Assembly (NCBI GenBank): GCA_905250125.1
Contig: CAJNOL010000150.1
Span: 124,001-188,000, forward strand
Length of the DNA: 64,000 nucleotides
Reading direction: 5' to 3'
From: Rotaria sordida
Taxonomy: Eukaryota > Rotifera > Eurotatoria > Philodinida > Philodinidae
Shown here piece by piece: positions 1 through 11,088 of the stretch. Each line of letters starts with the position of its first letter. Position 1 is the stretch's first letter. The position numbers were made by a program, and so were the translations under genes. A model generated the notes under the pieces. It was not told where the DNA came from. It searched no databases and saw only the letters and a program-made list of their open reading frames with translations.

Positions 1-92
1 ATTCAGTTCTGTTAAATTATAGAGCTAATTTTTGACATAAAACCCAGCCCCTCTTGTCTTTTATTTTCTAATCAAATCTTTTCTTTATTTAG

Positions 93-456
93 TCTCATTA
101 TGTTGCTAAAGTACATGAAACACGTAGTCGTTCATTAAGTCGACCTGAAATAAAACGTAAACGTGAAGATTCGGAAGGACATGTACGTAGTAGTTCAAAA
201 GTACCTCGTGATCAATCTGGTGTACGAGATGTAACAATGGCTAAGAAAGCAAGAAAAATTAATAAAATTAGTCAACGTAAAATGAATTTGGGTGGTAAAA
301 CTGGAGAAGCTGATAGAAGAATATTTATTAAAAAACCCAAACATTTATGTAAGTTATATTAAATTTTTTTACATAATGAAAATTTTATGTTAATTTTTTT
401 TTTTTTTTCGTGTAGTTTCCGGCAAACGATCAACTGGCAAAACAGATCGACGATAG
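93..456 (+). CDS. GTPBP4: NOG1 / GTPBP4 nucleolar GTP-binding protein, C-terminal exons only
   Basis: Partial gene entering from the left edge. Exons 93-348 and 416-456 (stop TAG 454-456) are joined by a 67-bp GT-AG intron in phase 1. The product ends with a conserved NOG1 tail: a DxSGVRDV-like segment, then a KKARK stretch, [22 protein letters not shown] and a terminal DRR. NOG1 is a nucleolar GTPase needed for 60S ribosome subunit maturation; its G domain lies upstream of the window. The first 92 bases look like the preceding intron, ending in a T-rich tract and TTTAG. An AATAAA follows at about 493-498. The next gene, UNG, starts 129 nt after the stop on the same strand. Identification rests on the tail motifs and is strong. 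Confidence 0.9.
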
Positions 457-585
457 TCTTTGTTTTGTAGTGTTTATTGTTATGTTCTTCGGAATAAATA
501 AAGAAAAAAAACTTTTTACGAACGATAAAAAAAAAAAACGAACGTTGTTTTCTTATGATCAATCCTTCTAGATCAATAAAGAAGA

Positions 586-2904
586 ATGGCTCAACAAAAA
601 TCAATTACATTTTTCTTTAAAAAAAAACGTGAAATATCGGAAGTAGAGGAAAATGATGATGTAAAGGAGGTAAATATATTAGTCTTAAATAAATGTTGGA
701 AATCATTTCGATGATTCTTAGTAAAAAATGAACTTTAGATAGGTTTAATTATGATCGAGTAGAATAGTCTTAAAAGGATTCGTGTCCATAGTTCTTATGA
801 GCTGAGATATTGAATTTTCAAGTTAACTCCAATAGAGAATCCAAAATCCTTCTTATCTGCCGAAACTTGAAAATTCAATATTTCAGTTCATAAGGACTAT
901 GTACCCAAAGTATGGGCTTAGAAGCGGTTAATCACTTCGGGTATTTTCCTCATAAACCGAGCAACGAAGAATTCATATTAGAACTATCAATGTTGAAGAA
1001 AATGCTTTCAAATGCAGTTGTATTTTATTAACAAACTTACGAGGGAACGTATCCAATTGTCAGGTGCCATACGACTTCATATTATGGCTATGAATAGGTC
1101 TCTATGAGACGAAGAAAAGTTCAAAAAAGATTCGGACTCATGGCCTAGTGATGAAGAGTTATGACTGTTTTAGTAAAACTTTTATTGAGATCAAGATATT
1201 TCTGAAAAGTCCAAAACGAGGAGTTTCAAATTGAAATTTTATCTACGGGCACATTTGATAGTCATTCTCTAGATATTCAATACCCCCCCCCCCCCAAAAA
1301 AACAACTTGCAGACGTAATACGATATCGAGCGGTGTCCGACAGTTGGATATAGTTTCTCTTGTTAATGATTACAGATCATAATAAATCAATAGACATAGT
1401 ATCGAATTTTTACATCTTCAAAAAGACATCATCTATTTTTAGTTATGAACAACTGTTAAGATCTTTACCTAATAAAAAAAAAACCGAGTTTTGATTGTTA
1501 CATAATTTTTAATACTAAACTAGAGATAAAAAGTTTATAAGTCTTTTCTTTGATTTCTTCTAGCTGTTGCTATTAAGAAAAAAAAAGTGAAAAATACTAT
1601 GTTTCAAACCTTGACCTTCAGTTTAATATTGGATAATGATTGACTATTTGTTCTCTTTTTTATTTTTAAAGCCTGTTGCTACTACACCAAAACGAATTAA
1701 AACAGCATCTAATACACCAGTAGCATCACCTTTACGAATTTCTCAATCAAATTCCAATGTTAATTCACCTAATTTATCAAAAACTGAAGAAGAAAAACGT
1801 TTAGCTGAACGTGTAGAAAATAATCGAATTTTAGCAAAAATGAAACTTGAAACTAAAACAACACGTGGACTCGTTGTTGATGTGGGTATATCATGGTATA
1901 AAGCATTTGAAAAAGAATTTTCTAAAGATTATTTTCAAAAGGTATTCGATTCTTTACAATTACAAATAAAAACAAGAAGGTAATGAGCTTGTTCTTTTTT
2001 TTTTTACTTTAATTAGTTAGCAAATTTTATTGCTGATGAACGAGAAAAAGGTGTTACAATTTATCCACCACCACATCATGTTTTTACATTTACACGTATG
2101 TGTGAATTAAATGAAGTTAAAGTTGTTATTCTTGGACAAGATCCATATCATGGACCAAATCAAGCACATGGTCTATGTTTTTCAGTACGAAAAAATGTTC
2201 CACCACCACCAAGGTTTTTATATTTAAAAACAAACAAATCTTTTCTACAAGTTTTTTTTTTGTCTAGTCTACAAAATATGTATAAAGAATTACAAGCTGA
2301 TATACCTGGTTTTGTTATTCCAAATCATGGTACATTATCTGGTTGGGCAAGACAAGGTGTTTTATTACTCAATGCTTGTTTAACTGTTGAAAGAAATAAA
2401 GCTAATTCACATAAAGGAAAGGGATGGGAAAAATTTACAGTAAAAAAAAAAACAAAACAAAATTTTCTATTAATAATTAATTTTATATATATATATATAT
2501 GTGTTTTTTTCCTAAGGATGCTATTATTCAATATCTTAATGATCGTTCAGCTAATATTGTTTTCTTACTTTGGGGTAGAGATGCTCAAAATAAAGGAGCA
2601 CGAATTGATAAAGTATATTTTAATATAATTGATTTCAATAGAAAATTTTTTTTTTTTGATGTTTTATAATATATTTAGAATCGTCATCATGTTTTAACAG
2701 CTGCTCATCCATCACCATTTTCAGCTTATAATGGATTTATGGGTTGTAAAGTATTTCAAAAACAAAAATTTTTTCTATTAACAGATTTAAAATTTATTTA
2801 TTTTCTAGCATTTTTCTAAAACAAATGCTTTTCTTAAAGCTTCTGGTCTTGCTGAAATTAATTGGGCAAATTTACCATCGGAAGATGAAATGCCATTTGA
2901 TTAA
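586..2904 (+). CDS. UNG: Uracil-DNA glycosylase (UNG, family 1)
   Basis: Removes uracil from DNA as the first step of base excision repair. Seven exons: 586-669, 1672-1941, 2017-2213, 2268-2439, 2517-2612, 2679-2750, 2809-2904; 328 aa, close to human UNG2 (313 aa). The N-terminus carries a PCNA-binding PIP-box (QKSITFF, residues 4-10), as in nuclear UNG2. The catalytic water-activating motif [13 protein letters not shown] has Asp at about 160. The LLLNACLTV block follows, and the leucine-loop motif [11 protein letters not shown] has the catalytic His at about 283. All phases join cleanly. The linker after the PIP-box is basic and Ser/Thr-rich, as in UNG2. Intron 1 (1 kb) contains a 36-bp-arm inverted repeat. 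A T-rich CTAG acceptor-like site lies 12 nt before the ATG. Confidence 0.95.
787..901. repeat. Inverted repeat (foldback) in UNG intron 1
   Basis: Arms 787-822 and 866-901 are reverse complements at about 33 of 36 positions, with a 43-bp spacer. It is probably a small MITE or foldback remnant. It lies well inside the 1-kb first intron of UNG, whose other introns are only 54-78 bp, so insertions explain much of the intron length. Confidence 0.7.
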
Positions 2905-4003
2905 AAAAACAAAAGAACATGGACTACATATTTTGACTATCATAGATTATGAATATATTTATTTTGTATAGGATTCTTCTTTTTTTTTTTTCTCTTGGTC
3001 GTTTTCGTATGTTCTCTCAGGTGATCAATTATATTTATCTAGTCTTTCTACTTTATTAAACTTATGTCAGATATTTTTTTTTCTTTTACATCTAAATTTA
3101 CGTTAAATTTCTCTTGATTATTTTCAATAAAGATTAAAAAGAAAAACTTCTGTCTAACATTAATAATGATTGAAATATGGTTCTTCAATATTTAAGATAT
3201 GTATAAAATCCTATTGAAAATAAATAAATGTAATCAAATAGGACACTGAAATTCTGTTGTAAAGATGTGCTATTTTTACTATCACAACAAATTGGTTTAA
3301 GCTTAGCGTCGTGCAACGAAAACTTTTGTTCGAGTCACGAATCTCATTAGCCTCGTTCTGTTTTATTTTCCAATTTGTCTTGCGGATACTCACAGACCTG
3401 GGTCCAAATCCAAAATTTTATTTTTGGGTCCGGTTACACGTTTTTGTGGAGCTTCTGCTTCTCCGATGAGAAATACAGCAACAAGATATAATTGTACATT
3501 GAGGTCTTTTTCCTGGAAGTAGCGAATAAATAACTAAAATCTTGATCTTTTACTGGTTCATGTACATGAAGGTGCTAGGTATTGACGGAAAAAACCTCGG
3601 GTTTGGTCCCAGACCGGATTCGAGTCCTCATTTTTGACCATTTCTTGTTCTCGAAGAGAATACAACAGATTCGCGTGACGCTTTTACCCATAGATACAAC
3701 ACCTAAAAAAGAGACAAAAAGTTTTAAATAAGACTTTCGCATTTATAATATCACTGTTGTGAGACACGATTCTATTTTTCATTATTTATAACTAGCAGAT
3801 CACGATCAAATCTATTGATTGATAAAAAGCCTTACATCTTACTAGCAAAAGAGTATGAATTGATACACTCCCATTCTCATCTTAAATAAGAAACATGTGA
3901 CATCTTTCGACAAAAATATTTGCTTTTTAAACTAATAAGAAAGAAGATCGAGACGGTTTAAAACCAATTTCATAATAAAATTATTAAAATTCTCAAGAAA
4001 AAA
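2905..4003. other. Intergenic region between UNG and UBOX5, with a hAT-MITE relative
   Basis: No coding exon is seen. The UNG 3' region has an AATAAA at about 3126. A segment at about 3394-3640 is similar, in the same orientation, to the 292-bp element at 60970-61261 (shared blocks around GGTCCxGTTACACGTTT and AACAAGATATAA). A motif at about 3636-3675 (TTTTTGACCATTTC then CTCGAAGAGAATAC) recurs in the Kv intron at about 15497 and inverted at about 16260. Confidence 0.6.
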
Positions 4004-5335
4004 ATGCTCATCAATTTTTGTACATCTCAATTTCAACCTATTCTCGAATGTCCTCAAATGCAACTTGATGGTTATCATGCTGAAAATCTTGCTAAAGATT
4101 TTTCACAAAAGTATTTCTACAATAATAATAATATTAAATATTTCGAATAACATTCAAGAAAAAGCAAAGATTTCATTTTGTTCATATTAACAGATATATA
4201 GAAACATTTTCTATTTGGATCTATTTTTGAAAGAAAATTTTATTAAGAGGAAATTTAAACTATTTATTCTCGGAAGAAAAAATATATTCAAAAGTTGAGT
4301 TGAACTAAATTAAATAATATTTATGTGTTGATATGAACAAATCTATGTTTCGTTTTTTCTCTTTAGTATTATATTCGAACATTTTCTTAAATATACTTTT
4401 TTGTAATTAGTAATGGTTTTCTAATTGATCCATTACAACGTCCACCAATTGATATTTATATTCGATTTCCTTTTAATATTGATATAAAATACATTTATCT
4501 TAGTCCATCAATAGGACATCATCGTTCAACATTAATTGAAATAAGTGTTAATCATCAAATAATCAATGAAAAAACATCATGGTTAATAAATTCAATAAAT
4601 AAATCAAATATTCTTAATATTAAACAATTATCATTTCATCAAATTATTCAAATTTTAAATGAAGATGAAACAACACAACGTATTGAAATATATGATCATG
4701 ATAATGATGAACAATCAACTAAGAATATAAGAAAATATAATTTTTCATCAAATTTACATTTAATTAATTGTAGTACAATTAAAATTACGATTAAACGTGC
4801 ATGGCGTTTATCATCATGTGCTTTAAAATATCTTCAAATTTGGGCTAGTTTATCAAATTCTATTCCAAATGAATTAAAAACTAAACTTCAACAAATTATT
4901 TCACCTCGTTCAAATGAATTATTATCTACAAATGATAAAAATTCTTCTCAATTATCATCTAATATTGATGAAATTCCTTCTGAATTTCTTGATTCATTAA
5001 CAAATGATTTAATGTTAATACCAATGTTATTACCAAGTGGTAATCTTATTGATCGAACAACATTAGAAAAATGTATTAATGAAGATATACGTTGGTGTCG
5101 TTTACCTCGAGATCCATTTACACTTGAAGCATTTACTGAAATAACACAACCAGTTGTTGCACAACAATTAAAAATTCGTATTGATCATTTTTTAAGTGAA
5201 CATCAAAATGATCCAAAATATCGTAATCATAGACGATTACTTGATGCTAATCAACCTATTCATAATAGAAATTTATTTTCATATAAAAGAAAATTTATTG
5301 ATGATAATGATAATCAAAGAAAAACAAAACGATAA
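4004..5335 (+). CDS. UBOX5: UBOX5 / RNF37-like U-box E3 ubiquitin ligase, short form
   Basis: Two exons, 4004-4110 and 4411-5335 (343 aa). The N-terminus (MLINFCTSQFQP, then DGYHAENL) matches the conserved start of RNF37/UBOX5. A beta-rich middle region follows (RPPIDIYIRFPFNI, then KITIKRAW and LKYLQIWA). The U-box is at about residues 222-295: IPSEFLDSLTNDLM, PMLLPSGNLID, TLEKC, DPFT, LKIRIDHFL. U-box proteins recruit E2 enzymes through this zinc-free RING-like fold. The human protein is 541 aa and ends in a Cys-rich RING-type finger; here the stop comes about 48 residues after the U-box, in a basic KRK-rich tail, so that finger is absent. METTL18 begins 18 nt after the stop. Confidence 0.9.
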
Positions 5336-5353
5336 ATTTTTTTGTTTTCAGAT
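5336..5353 (+). promoter_or_regulatory. Probable spliced-leader trans-splice acceptor before METTL18
   Basis: Between the UBOX5 stop and the METTL18 ATG there are only 18 nt: a run of T residues ending in TTTTCAG (AG at 5350-5351), then AT and the ATG. This is a perfect polypyrimidine-AG acceptor with no obvious partner donor nearby. A cis-intron is unlikely because no GT lies between the last coding codons and the tract. Trans-splicing of a dicistronic transcript is the simplest reading, but no leader was seen. Confidence 0.6.
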
Positions 5354-7750
5354 ATGTTTAAATTTAATTTTAATATTGATGAAAATAGTAATAATGATTA
5401 TTCGAATACAAAAGAAGATAATATTTGTTCATCAAATCAAGAATTTGGTTATTTCGATATAAATGATTTACAAAGTATGGTTGTATATAAAAAAAGAAAT
5501 CTCAAATTGGATTGATATATATTTATTTATTTATGTTTTTGTTCAAAAGAATTAAATTGACAGAAGTTTACTTTCGTAATTTTATTTTTTAAGTACTTGA
5601 TAATAAATCTAACTATGCAAATCTAGGACAATAATGGAAAAGATTTTCGAATAATATCTCGAAAGCTATTGCGAAAGTAGCAGCAGATTTCTAACCGCAA
5701 TGGACATCTCTGATATATCTTATGTCTTAAAATTTAAATGATAGATTTTCTCAAAACCATTTTTTTATATTCGAATATGACCTTTTTAAATCAGAAATTT
5801 TTATTTGAAGTTTTAACGATTCCCAACAACAAAGTCATAAGATTTAATATATTTCATAATTGATGAACTAAATATAAACTCTATTTACAAAAAAATAAAA
5901 ATGTTGTCAAATGTACATATTATTTATAAATCATTTCTATACGTCTGATTTCAACAAAAATATCAATTTAACATTATGAACATTAATATATGTTCTAGAA
6001 AGCTAATTAATAAATTAGAAGTTACATGAGGTTAGATTTTAGATCATTTGACATTTTCTCATACTGAAAACCGCACAACGACCATTTTTTTTTTGAAGAT
6101 GTTTTTTTATTTAACGAAGCAAGTCTTCCAAGTAATTAATCACTTTTGTGCCAGGGCTAGACATGTGCAGGAGCAGTCTCCATAGCCAAAACTCCTCGAA
6201 CCAAAACCGAAAAAAAGCTTTGTCCTGGACATATCTAGTCCGAAGTATGTGTTTCATGTAGATCCTAATGAGTTATGAGTATCTTGAAAAGAATTCCAGC
6301 TCTTAGTTTATTGCTGCGAAGATATTGCAACTAATATCAGAAAAATAGCCGCATTTTAGAATAGAAATAATAAAAAGATCTGAAACTTTTGCAATAATCT
6401 ATTCTCATTAAGGCCTGTCTCTCATCAAAATTTTGAAAATGAATGTTCCTGAGGGGAACCACACCATTGACTTAAAAAATTCCGTTGTATTGTAGTATCT
6501 CCACAGCAATAAGGTAAGACTCCGAACTCTTTTCCGGATACTCATACCTCATTAAACTCTACATGATACACATAGCTCTGATTTAAAACAAATTAAAACT
6601 TCCTTGATAAACATTAGTCCAATATTTCTTTTGAGTAACAACTCTCAATTTTTTTTTATTGTTCAATGAATATTATGTTTACTAATAAAAGACTATGAAA
6701 TTATTTAGATGAAACCAATGAAGATGAAGAAAATAGTCGAAAAAAATTCGATTCATATAGATCAGATCTTGTACCGAATATATATGAAGGTAAAATTATA
6801 TAATTTAATATTTAATATAAACCAAAAATTCTTTTTAGGTGGTTTTAAAACTTGGGAATGTTCACATGATTTAGTTGATTATTTAAAATCTATTATTAAT
6901 AATTTTCAAGATATAACAACAGTTTTAGAAGTAAGTAATATAAAAATGACAAGAAAATCTTTCATTTTTTTTTTGATTAATATTCATATAGCTTGGTTGT
7001 GGTAGTGGTCTACCTGGATTGGAATTAAATAAACATAAACAATTTCATGTTGATTTTCAAGATTTTGTAAGTTAATACTTGTATTCAAAAAAAAAACAAA
7101 CAAAGATCATGAGTTTATATTTCTACAGAATCGTGAAGTAGTTGAACAAACAGGAAAACAATTGAAAAAATCAAAAGAAAATTATAATAATCGTATGTTT
7201 TTTGGTGATTGGAGTGATTTAATAAATATTATACCATCGAAATAGTGAGTGTGTATATATAACAGCAAAAAAATAAATAAGATTTTAGTATGAAGTTCTT
7301 TTGTTTTTTTTTGTTTGTGCTTTTTAAGTTATGATATTATTCTTACTTCAGAAACAATATATAATATTGGAAATTATGAAAAATTAGTTAAATTATTCGA
7401 TCATACTCTAAAATCTCAAGGCATTATGTAAGTACATGATTTTTTTTTCTAAATAAAATATTTTTAATCAAAAATCTATTGAATAAGATTTACAATAAAT
7501 TAGACATAATTATTTTTTATTTGTTTAAAATAGATATCTTGCAGCTAAAGTATATTATTTCGGTGTTCAAGGTGGTATACGTCAATTTGAAGAATTTATT
7601 ACTAAAAATAGTTTATTTACTACTCGAGTTATTCGAGTTATTGATGCAAGTATGGCAGAAAGTTATTTCATACAAATATATATTTAATTATATATTTTTT
7701 TCATAGATGTTAAACGTGAAATTCTTGAAATTAAACGTTCTATTTGTTGA
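5354..7750 (+). CDS. METTL18: METTL18 histidine protein methyltransferase
   Basis: Eight exons: 5354-5474, 6709-6789, 6839-6930, 6992-7066, 7129-7244, 7329-7427, 7534-7649, 7707-7750; 247 aa. In mammals METTL18 methylates a histidine of ribosomal protein RPL3 (uL3). The N-terminus MFKFNFNID resembles the human start MTFQFNFTIE. Then come NIYEGGFKTWECSHDL, SAM-binding motif I LELGCGSG (residues 98-104), the family signature LTSETIYN, and AAKVYYFGVQGG. The donors after exon 1 and exon 7 are both GTATGG. The protein is shorter than human (372 aa) because the linker after the N-terminus is brief. Intron 1 (1.2 kb) contains repeats; the others are 49-106 bp. It is probably co-transcribed with UBOX5. 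Confidence 0.92.
6373..6540 (+). repeat. Dispersed repeat copy 1 (METTL18 intron 1)
   Basis: About 170 bp, recognisably similar to 17109-17300 (Kv intron) and 18886-18985 (RING ligase intron, minus-strand genes). Shared blocks include GAAACTTTTxCAA, ATTTTGAAAATxA, GTTCC-AGGGGAA, and CCACAGCAATAA followed some bases later by AACTCTTTTC. It is a degenerate interspersed element; no coding capacity is seen. Confidence 0.55.
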
Positions 7751-10700
7751 TTATTTGTTATTTTTTTTTATCGTGAATAGTAATAAACAAATATGGAGAC
7801 TTTCAAAATATAGATCAATTTGAATTAGATTTTTAATAAATATGAACATCGAATTTTCATTAATTGTGGTTAATGGACATTTTTCTTTACTTAAGTCACG
7901 ATTAATCATCAAAATTTATGCGATTTTGATAATATGCAACAAATTCAACCATACTCAGGTCAAAAAATACGATCTGTAAACTGCATGTCTAGTATCATAA
8001 TATTTGATGTAGAAATAAGGTTGTGTCGTATTACTTACGAGAGAACCTATTTAAATGTTCAAACCGTTTAGACTCCATATTTCATCTATAAGTAGATCTC
8101 GACAAGGTAAGAAGATTCATTTCCTTGCGCATTTATTTCAGAGATATGGCTATTTTGCTGACTGTTCAGTCAAAGACATGGCACATCAAGAAAAATCAAA
8201 TGAATGAATTTTGATCTGAAGTTTCGCCTATAAATGGGTCTAATGATTCGTAGAATATTTCTAATGTTTCAGTGAAAATGAATGCTCCAATATTTTGACA
8301 GGATATTCTAAAATCGAGAGTTTCTAAAAACGGTATATGTCGCTAAGGGAGCATTCATTTTGGCTAAAACGCTAGGGATATTCTACGAATCATAACATCT
8401 ATTTATAGGCGAAATTTCAGATCAAAATTCATTCATTTGATTTTTCTTGAAGTACTGTGTCTTTGATCGGATACCCCTAGTAAAACAGATATATCTCGGG
8501 AATAAAAGTGCGAGGGAATGAATCTTCTTCAGATTTTTCATACATCGTCGAGTTCTACTGATGGCCGAAAGATGGAGTCTAAACAGTTTGAACACTTAAA
8601 TATGTTGTCTCGTCAGTGGTGGAAGTAGACGGTGATTGGAGGAGGCTGAGTTCCCTCAGAAGAAAATTATTGAATCTATTGTTTTATTAAAAAACATAAA
8701 GAGATCAATAGAGTGTAAATGAAAATGATTATTCTTAAATATTCGATAGTATTGAGACTTGTATTTTAGAACCGAAGTCAGGAAATGTTTCGAGAAGGCT
8801 CAATCTCCTCCAAAAATCTTTGAGTTTACTCTAGAAATGAGATTATTTAATATTATAGACGAAGAAAATACGTGCTTTTCAGCTTCAAACGGAAGCTGCA
8901 TCCGACAAATTCTTTCTAGGAGCTCAGTCCCCCAGAAATTTTTTCTGACTTCATCACTAGTATCGTTGTGACCGAGATTAAGAGAAAATACGGTTAGTTT
9001 ACTGCCATCAAGTTACCGTTTCTTCACCGTTCATTGACAAAAAACGGACCGTAAATGATATCTGTTTTGATTCACCTGGATAGTTATCACATGGGTGGAA
9101 GTTTAATCATCGGGTTAACCGTAGTTAGTTTTTCTGCTAATTTCTTTTTTGTATCTCAGCGCATGAGTATTTTAAAACTCTTAGAAAAATGTTAGTTTTC
9201 AGTTGAAATCACATCGCCACATACATGTGAGTGCACTGATGAACCTCTAAATCAATCAAATTGGTTTTTTTTATTAGAAAGAACAAAGTTTGAACTACAA
9301 ATTTTATACCAGACTTATTTTTCCAGAATGAATCTACAAAGCAAGAGAAGCTAAAAGCCAAGTACCTCTAAAAAAAAATTTTGCAACTTGAAATGTTTAC
9401 ATTGATATCAGTTTTGGTAAATTTTTTTAAGATCCGCTCTTGACTCTTTAATAAAAGAAATGGGAAATTGAAAGTTTTGCAAAATAGAGTCTCTTTTTCA
9501 AGAATTATCAATTTGAAAGGAGATCAATCACAATCTCTAGAAACTATGTATGAACTGAATTCTTTGTATGTTATTTGTTCGAAATACATCAGATCCTTGA
9601 AACTTAGCAGAAGAAAAGAATTCAAAAAAACCTCTTTAACTGTTACAAAACAGTTAGATAATAAGAAAGACTAAATTATACAGTGTCATCCAGTAACAGA
9701 TAATCATCATTGAACGCGTGTTTTCATTTTGCTTTTGATATAAACAAAATAGACAGAGAATAGAAAATAATATTGCACGAAGGTGAAGTTGCAAGAACTT
9801 TTTTTTTGAAAGTGTTCGGTTTTTGACTTCTCTCGCTTTGTAGATTCTTTCTGAAAAAAACAAATCTGAATATAGGTCGACATTTGTGAAAAGACTTCTT
9901 TTGCGTCGCAGGTAATAAGAAAAAGTGTGGCGCCATCTAACACAATATACTGTGGTATACTAAAATCGACTTTTTTTTGAGTAGCAATCTATCTTTTCAG
10001 GTCAGAAAATATTAATTTAACAGAAAAATGATTAGAAATTTCATTAAAAAAGGAGTAATTTGTTGGCTTTTTTTAATGAGCCATGGTCAACCGTCAGTTT
10101 TGATGAAAAAATTGACGGAACGAGTTGTTTCTTACGCTTAAAATAATAGAAAAGTGTACATTCCTACTATTATCACATCTTCACAATGGTTAGTGTGTTT
10201 TAAACATCCAACATTATATGAGAGTGAGAGTGCGATGATTAAAATGAAAACGTTCATGAAAAAGAACTAAAAATAAACCTTGTTAAATAAGTTCGGTTGT
10301 CATTTTGTATTAAGAGAAAGATGAACACAAGGTTAGCATATGTGGCAAATTACTGATATGAGAGAAACATGTTTGATATTCAACACAGATAGCAGTCATT
10401 ATCGGATATAGGCTATATTTAATTGAATTGAAACTTATCTCTATAAAACTGAATCAATGTCATGTACTAGAGATTTAATTCTTCGATTGTAACGATAAAT
10501 ATCAATGAATCGCAAGGAAAAATGTCAGAGATAAACTTGTGATAGAATGATACCCTTAGACTATATGATAGAAACTCTTCATGTTGCACATTTGTTCAAA
10601 GTACCACCGATATACACTACAGTACTCAGAAGAACCTGCAGTATACTAACGATTTATTAGCGATAATGCTTACGACTTTTGGTTTCTAGTTATAAATGAT

Positions 10701-11088
10701 TGCAGAGAGTTTTTTTCTTTCTACTCAAATTCGAATTTATTATTAGAAAGAATTCAAAATAATTGAAAATACAGATGGCTCACATGCATCAACATTATCA
10801 GAGTACATTGAAATCGATTCAATTCTATCAATTTTAACATATTTCAAAAATATTCACTTGTTTTGATATAACAGACGATAATATAACATTTTGAAAAAAG
10901 AAACCACCAATATAACGTATATTACAAATATATTTTGTCAAATTTGAAAAATTTTAGTTTGTTTCCCTTTTCTTTTGTGTTATATTTAGTAGAATAATGA
11001 AATAAATAGAAAGAATTTATTCAATATAATTTAGCAGAATTATCTATGTTAATAACACAAATAATAACAAAATAAAGAAAATTTTATT
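7751..11088. other. Gene-free region with a foldback element
   Basis: About 3.3 kb between METTL18 and the convergent minus-strand gene that ends at 11089. AATAAA at about 7782 probably ends METTL18. Short reading frames here are AT-rich, lack recognisable motifs and overlap repeats. The main structure is the foldback at 8037-8614; the rest shows nothing I can name. Confidence 0.6.
8037..8614. repeat. Long foldback element with arms of about 255 bp
   Basis: Left arm 8037-8288 and right arm 8348-8614 are reverse complements with scattered mismatches and small indels, separated by a 59-bp spacer. Matching blocks include CCTATAAAT, GATCTGAA, TTGATTTTTCTTGA and TAGACTCCAT and their complements. 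It is consistent with a foldback/MITE-type element; no transposase is seen. Confidence 0.75.

Noticed and set aside
6153..6240. Mini-element with CTAGACATGTGCAGGA-like inverted ends
   Set aside because: Short imperfect ends match, but the 8-bp flanks do not agree, so it is not called as a transposon.
7641..7706. GC-AG intron in METTL18 (GCAAGT donor)
   Set aside because: Phase comparison shows the canonical donor GTATGG four bases further on (7650) restores the reading frame and the expected residues.
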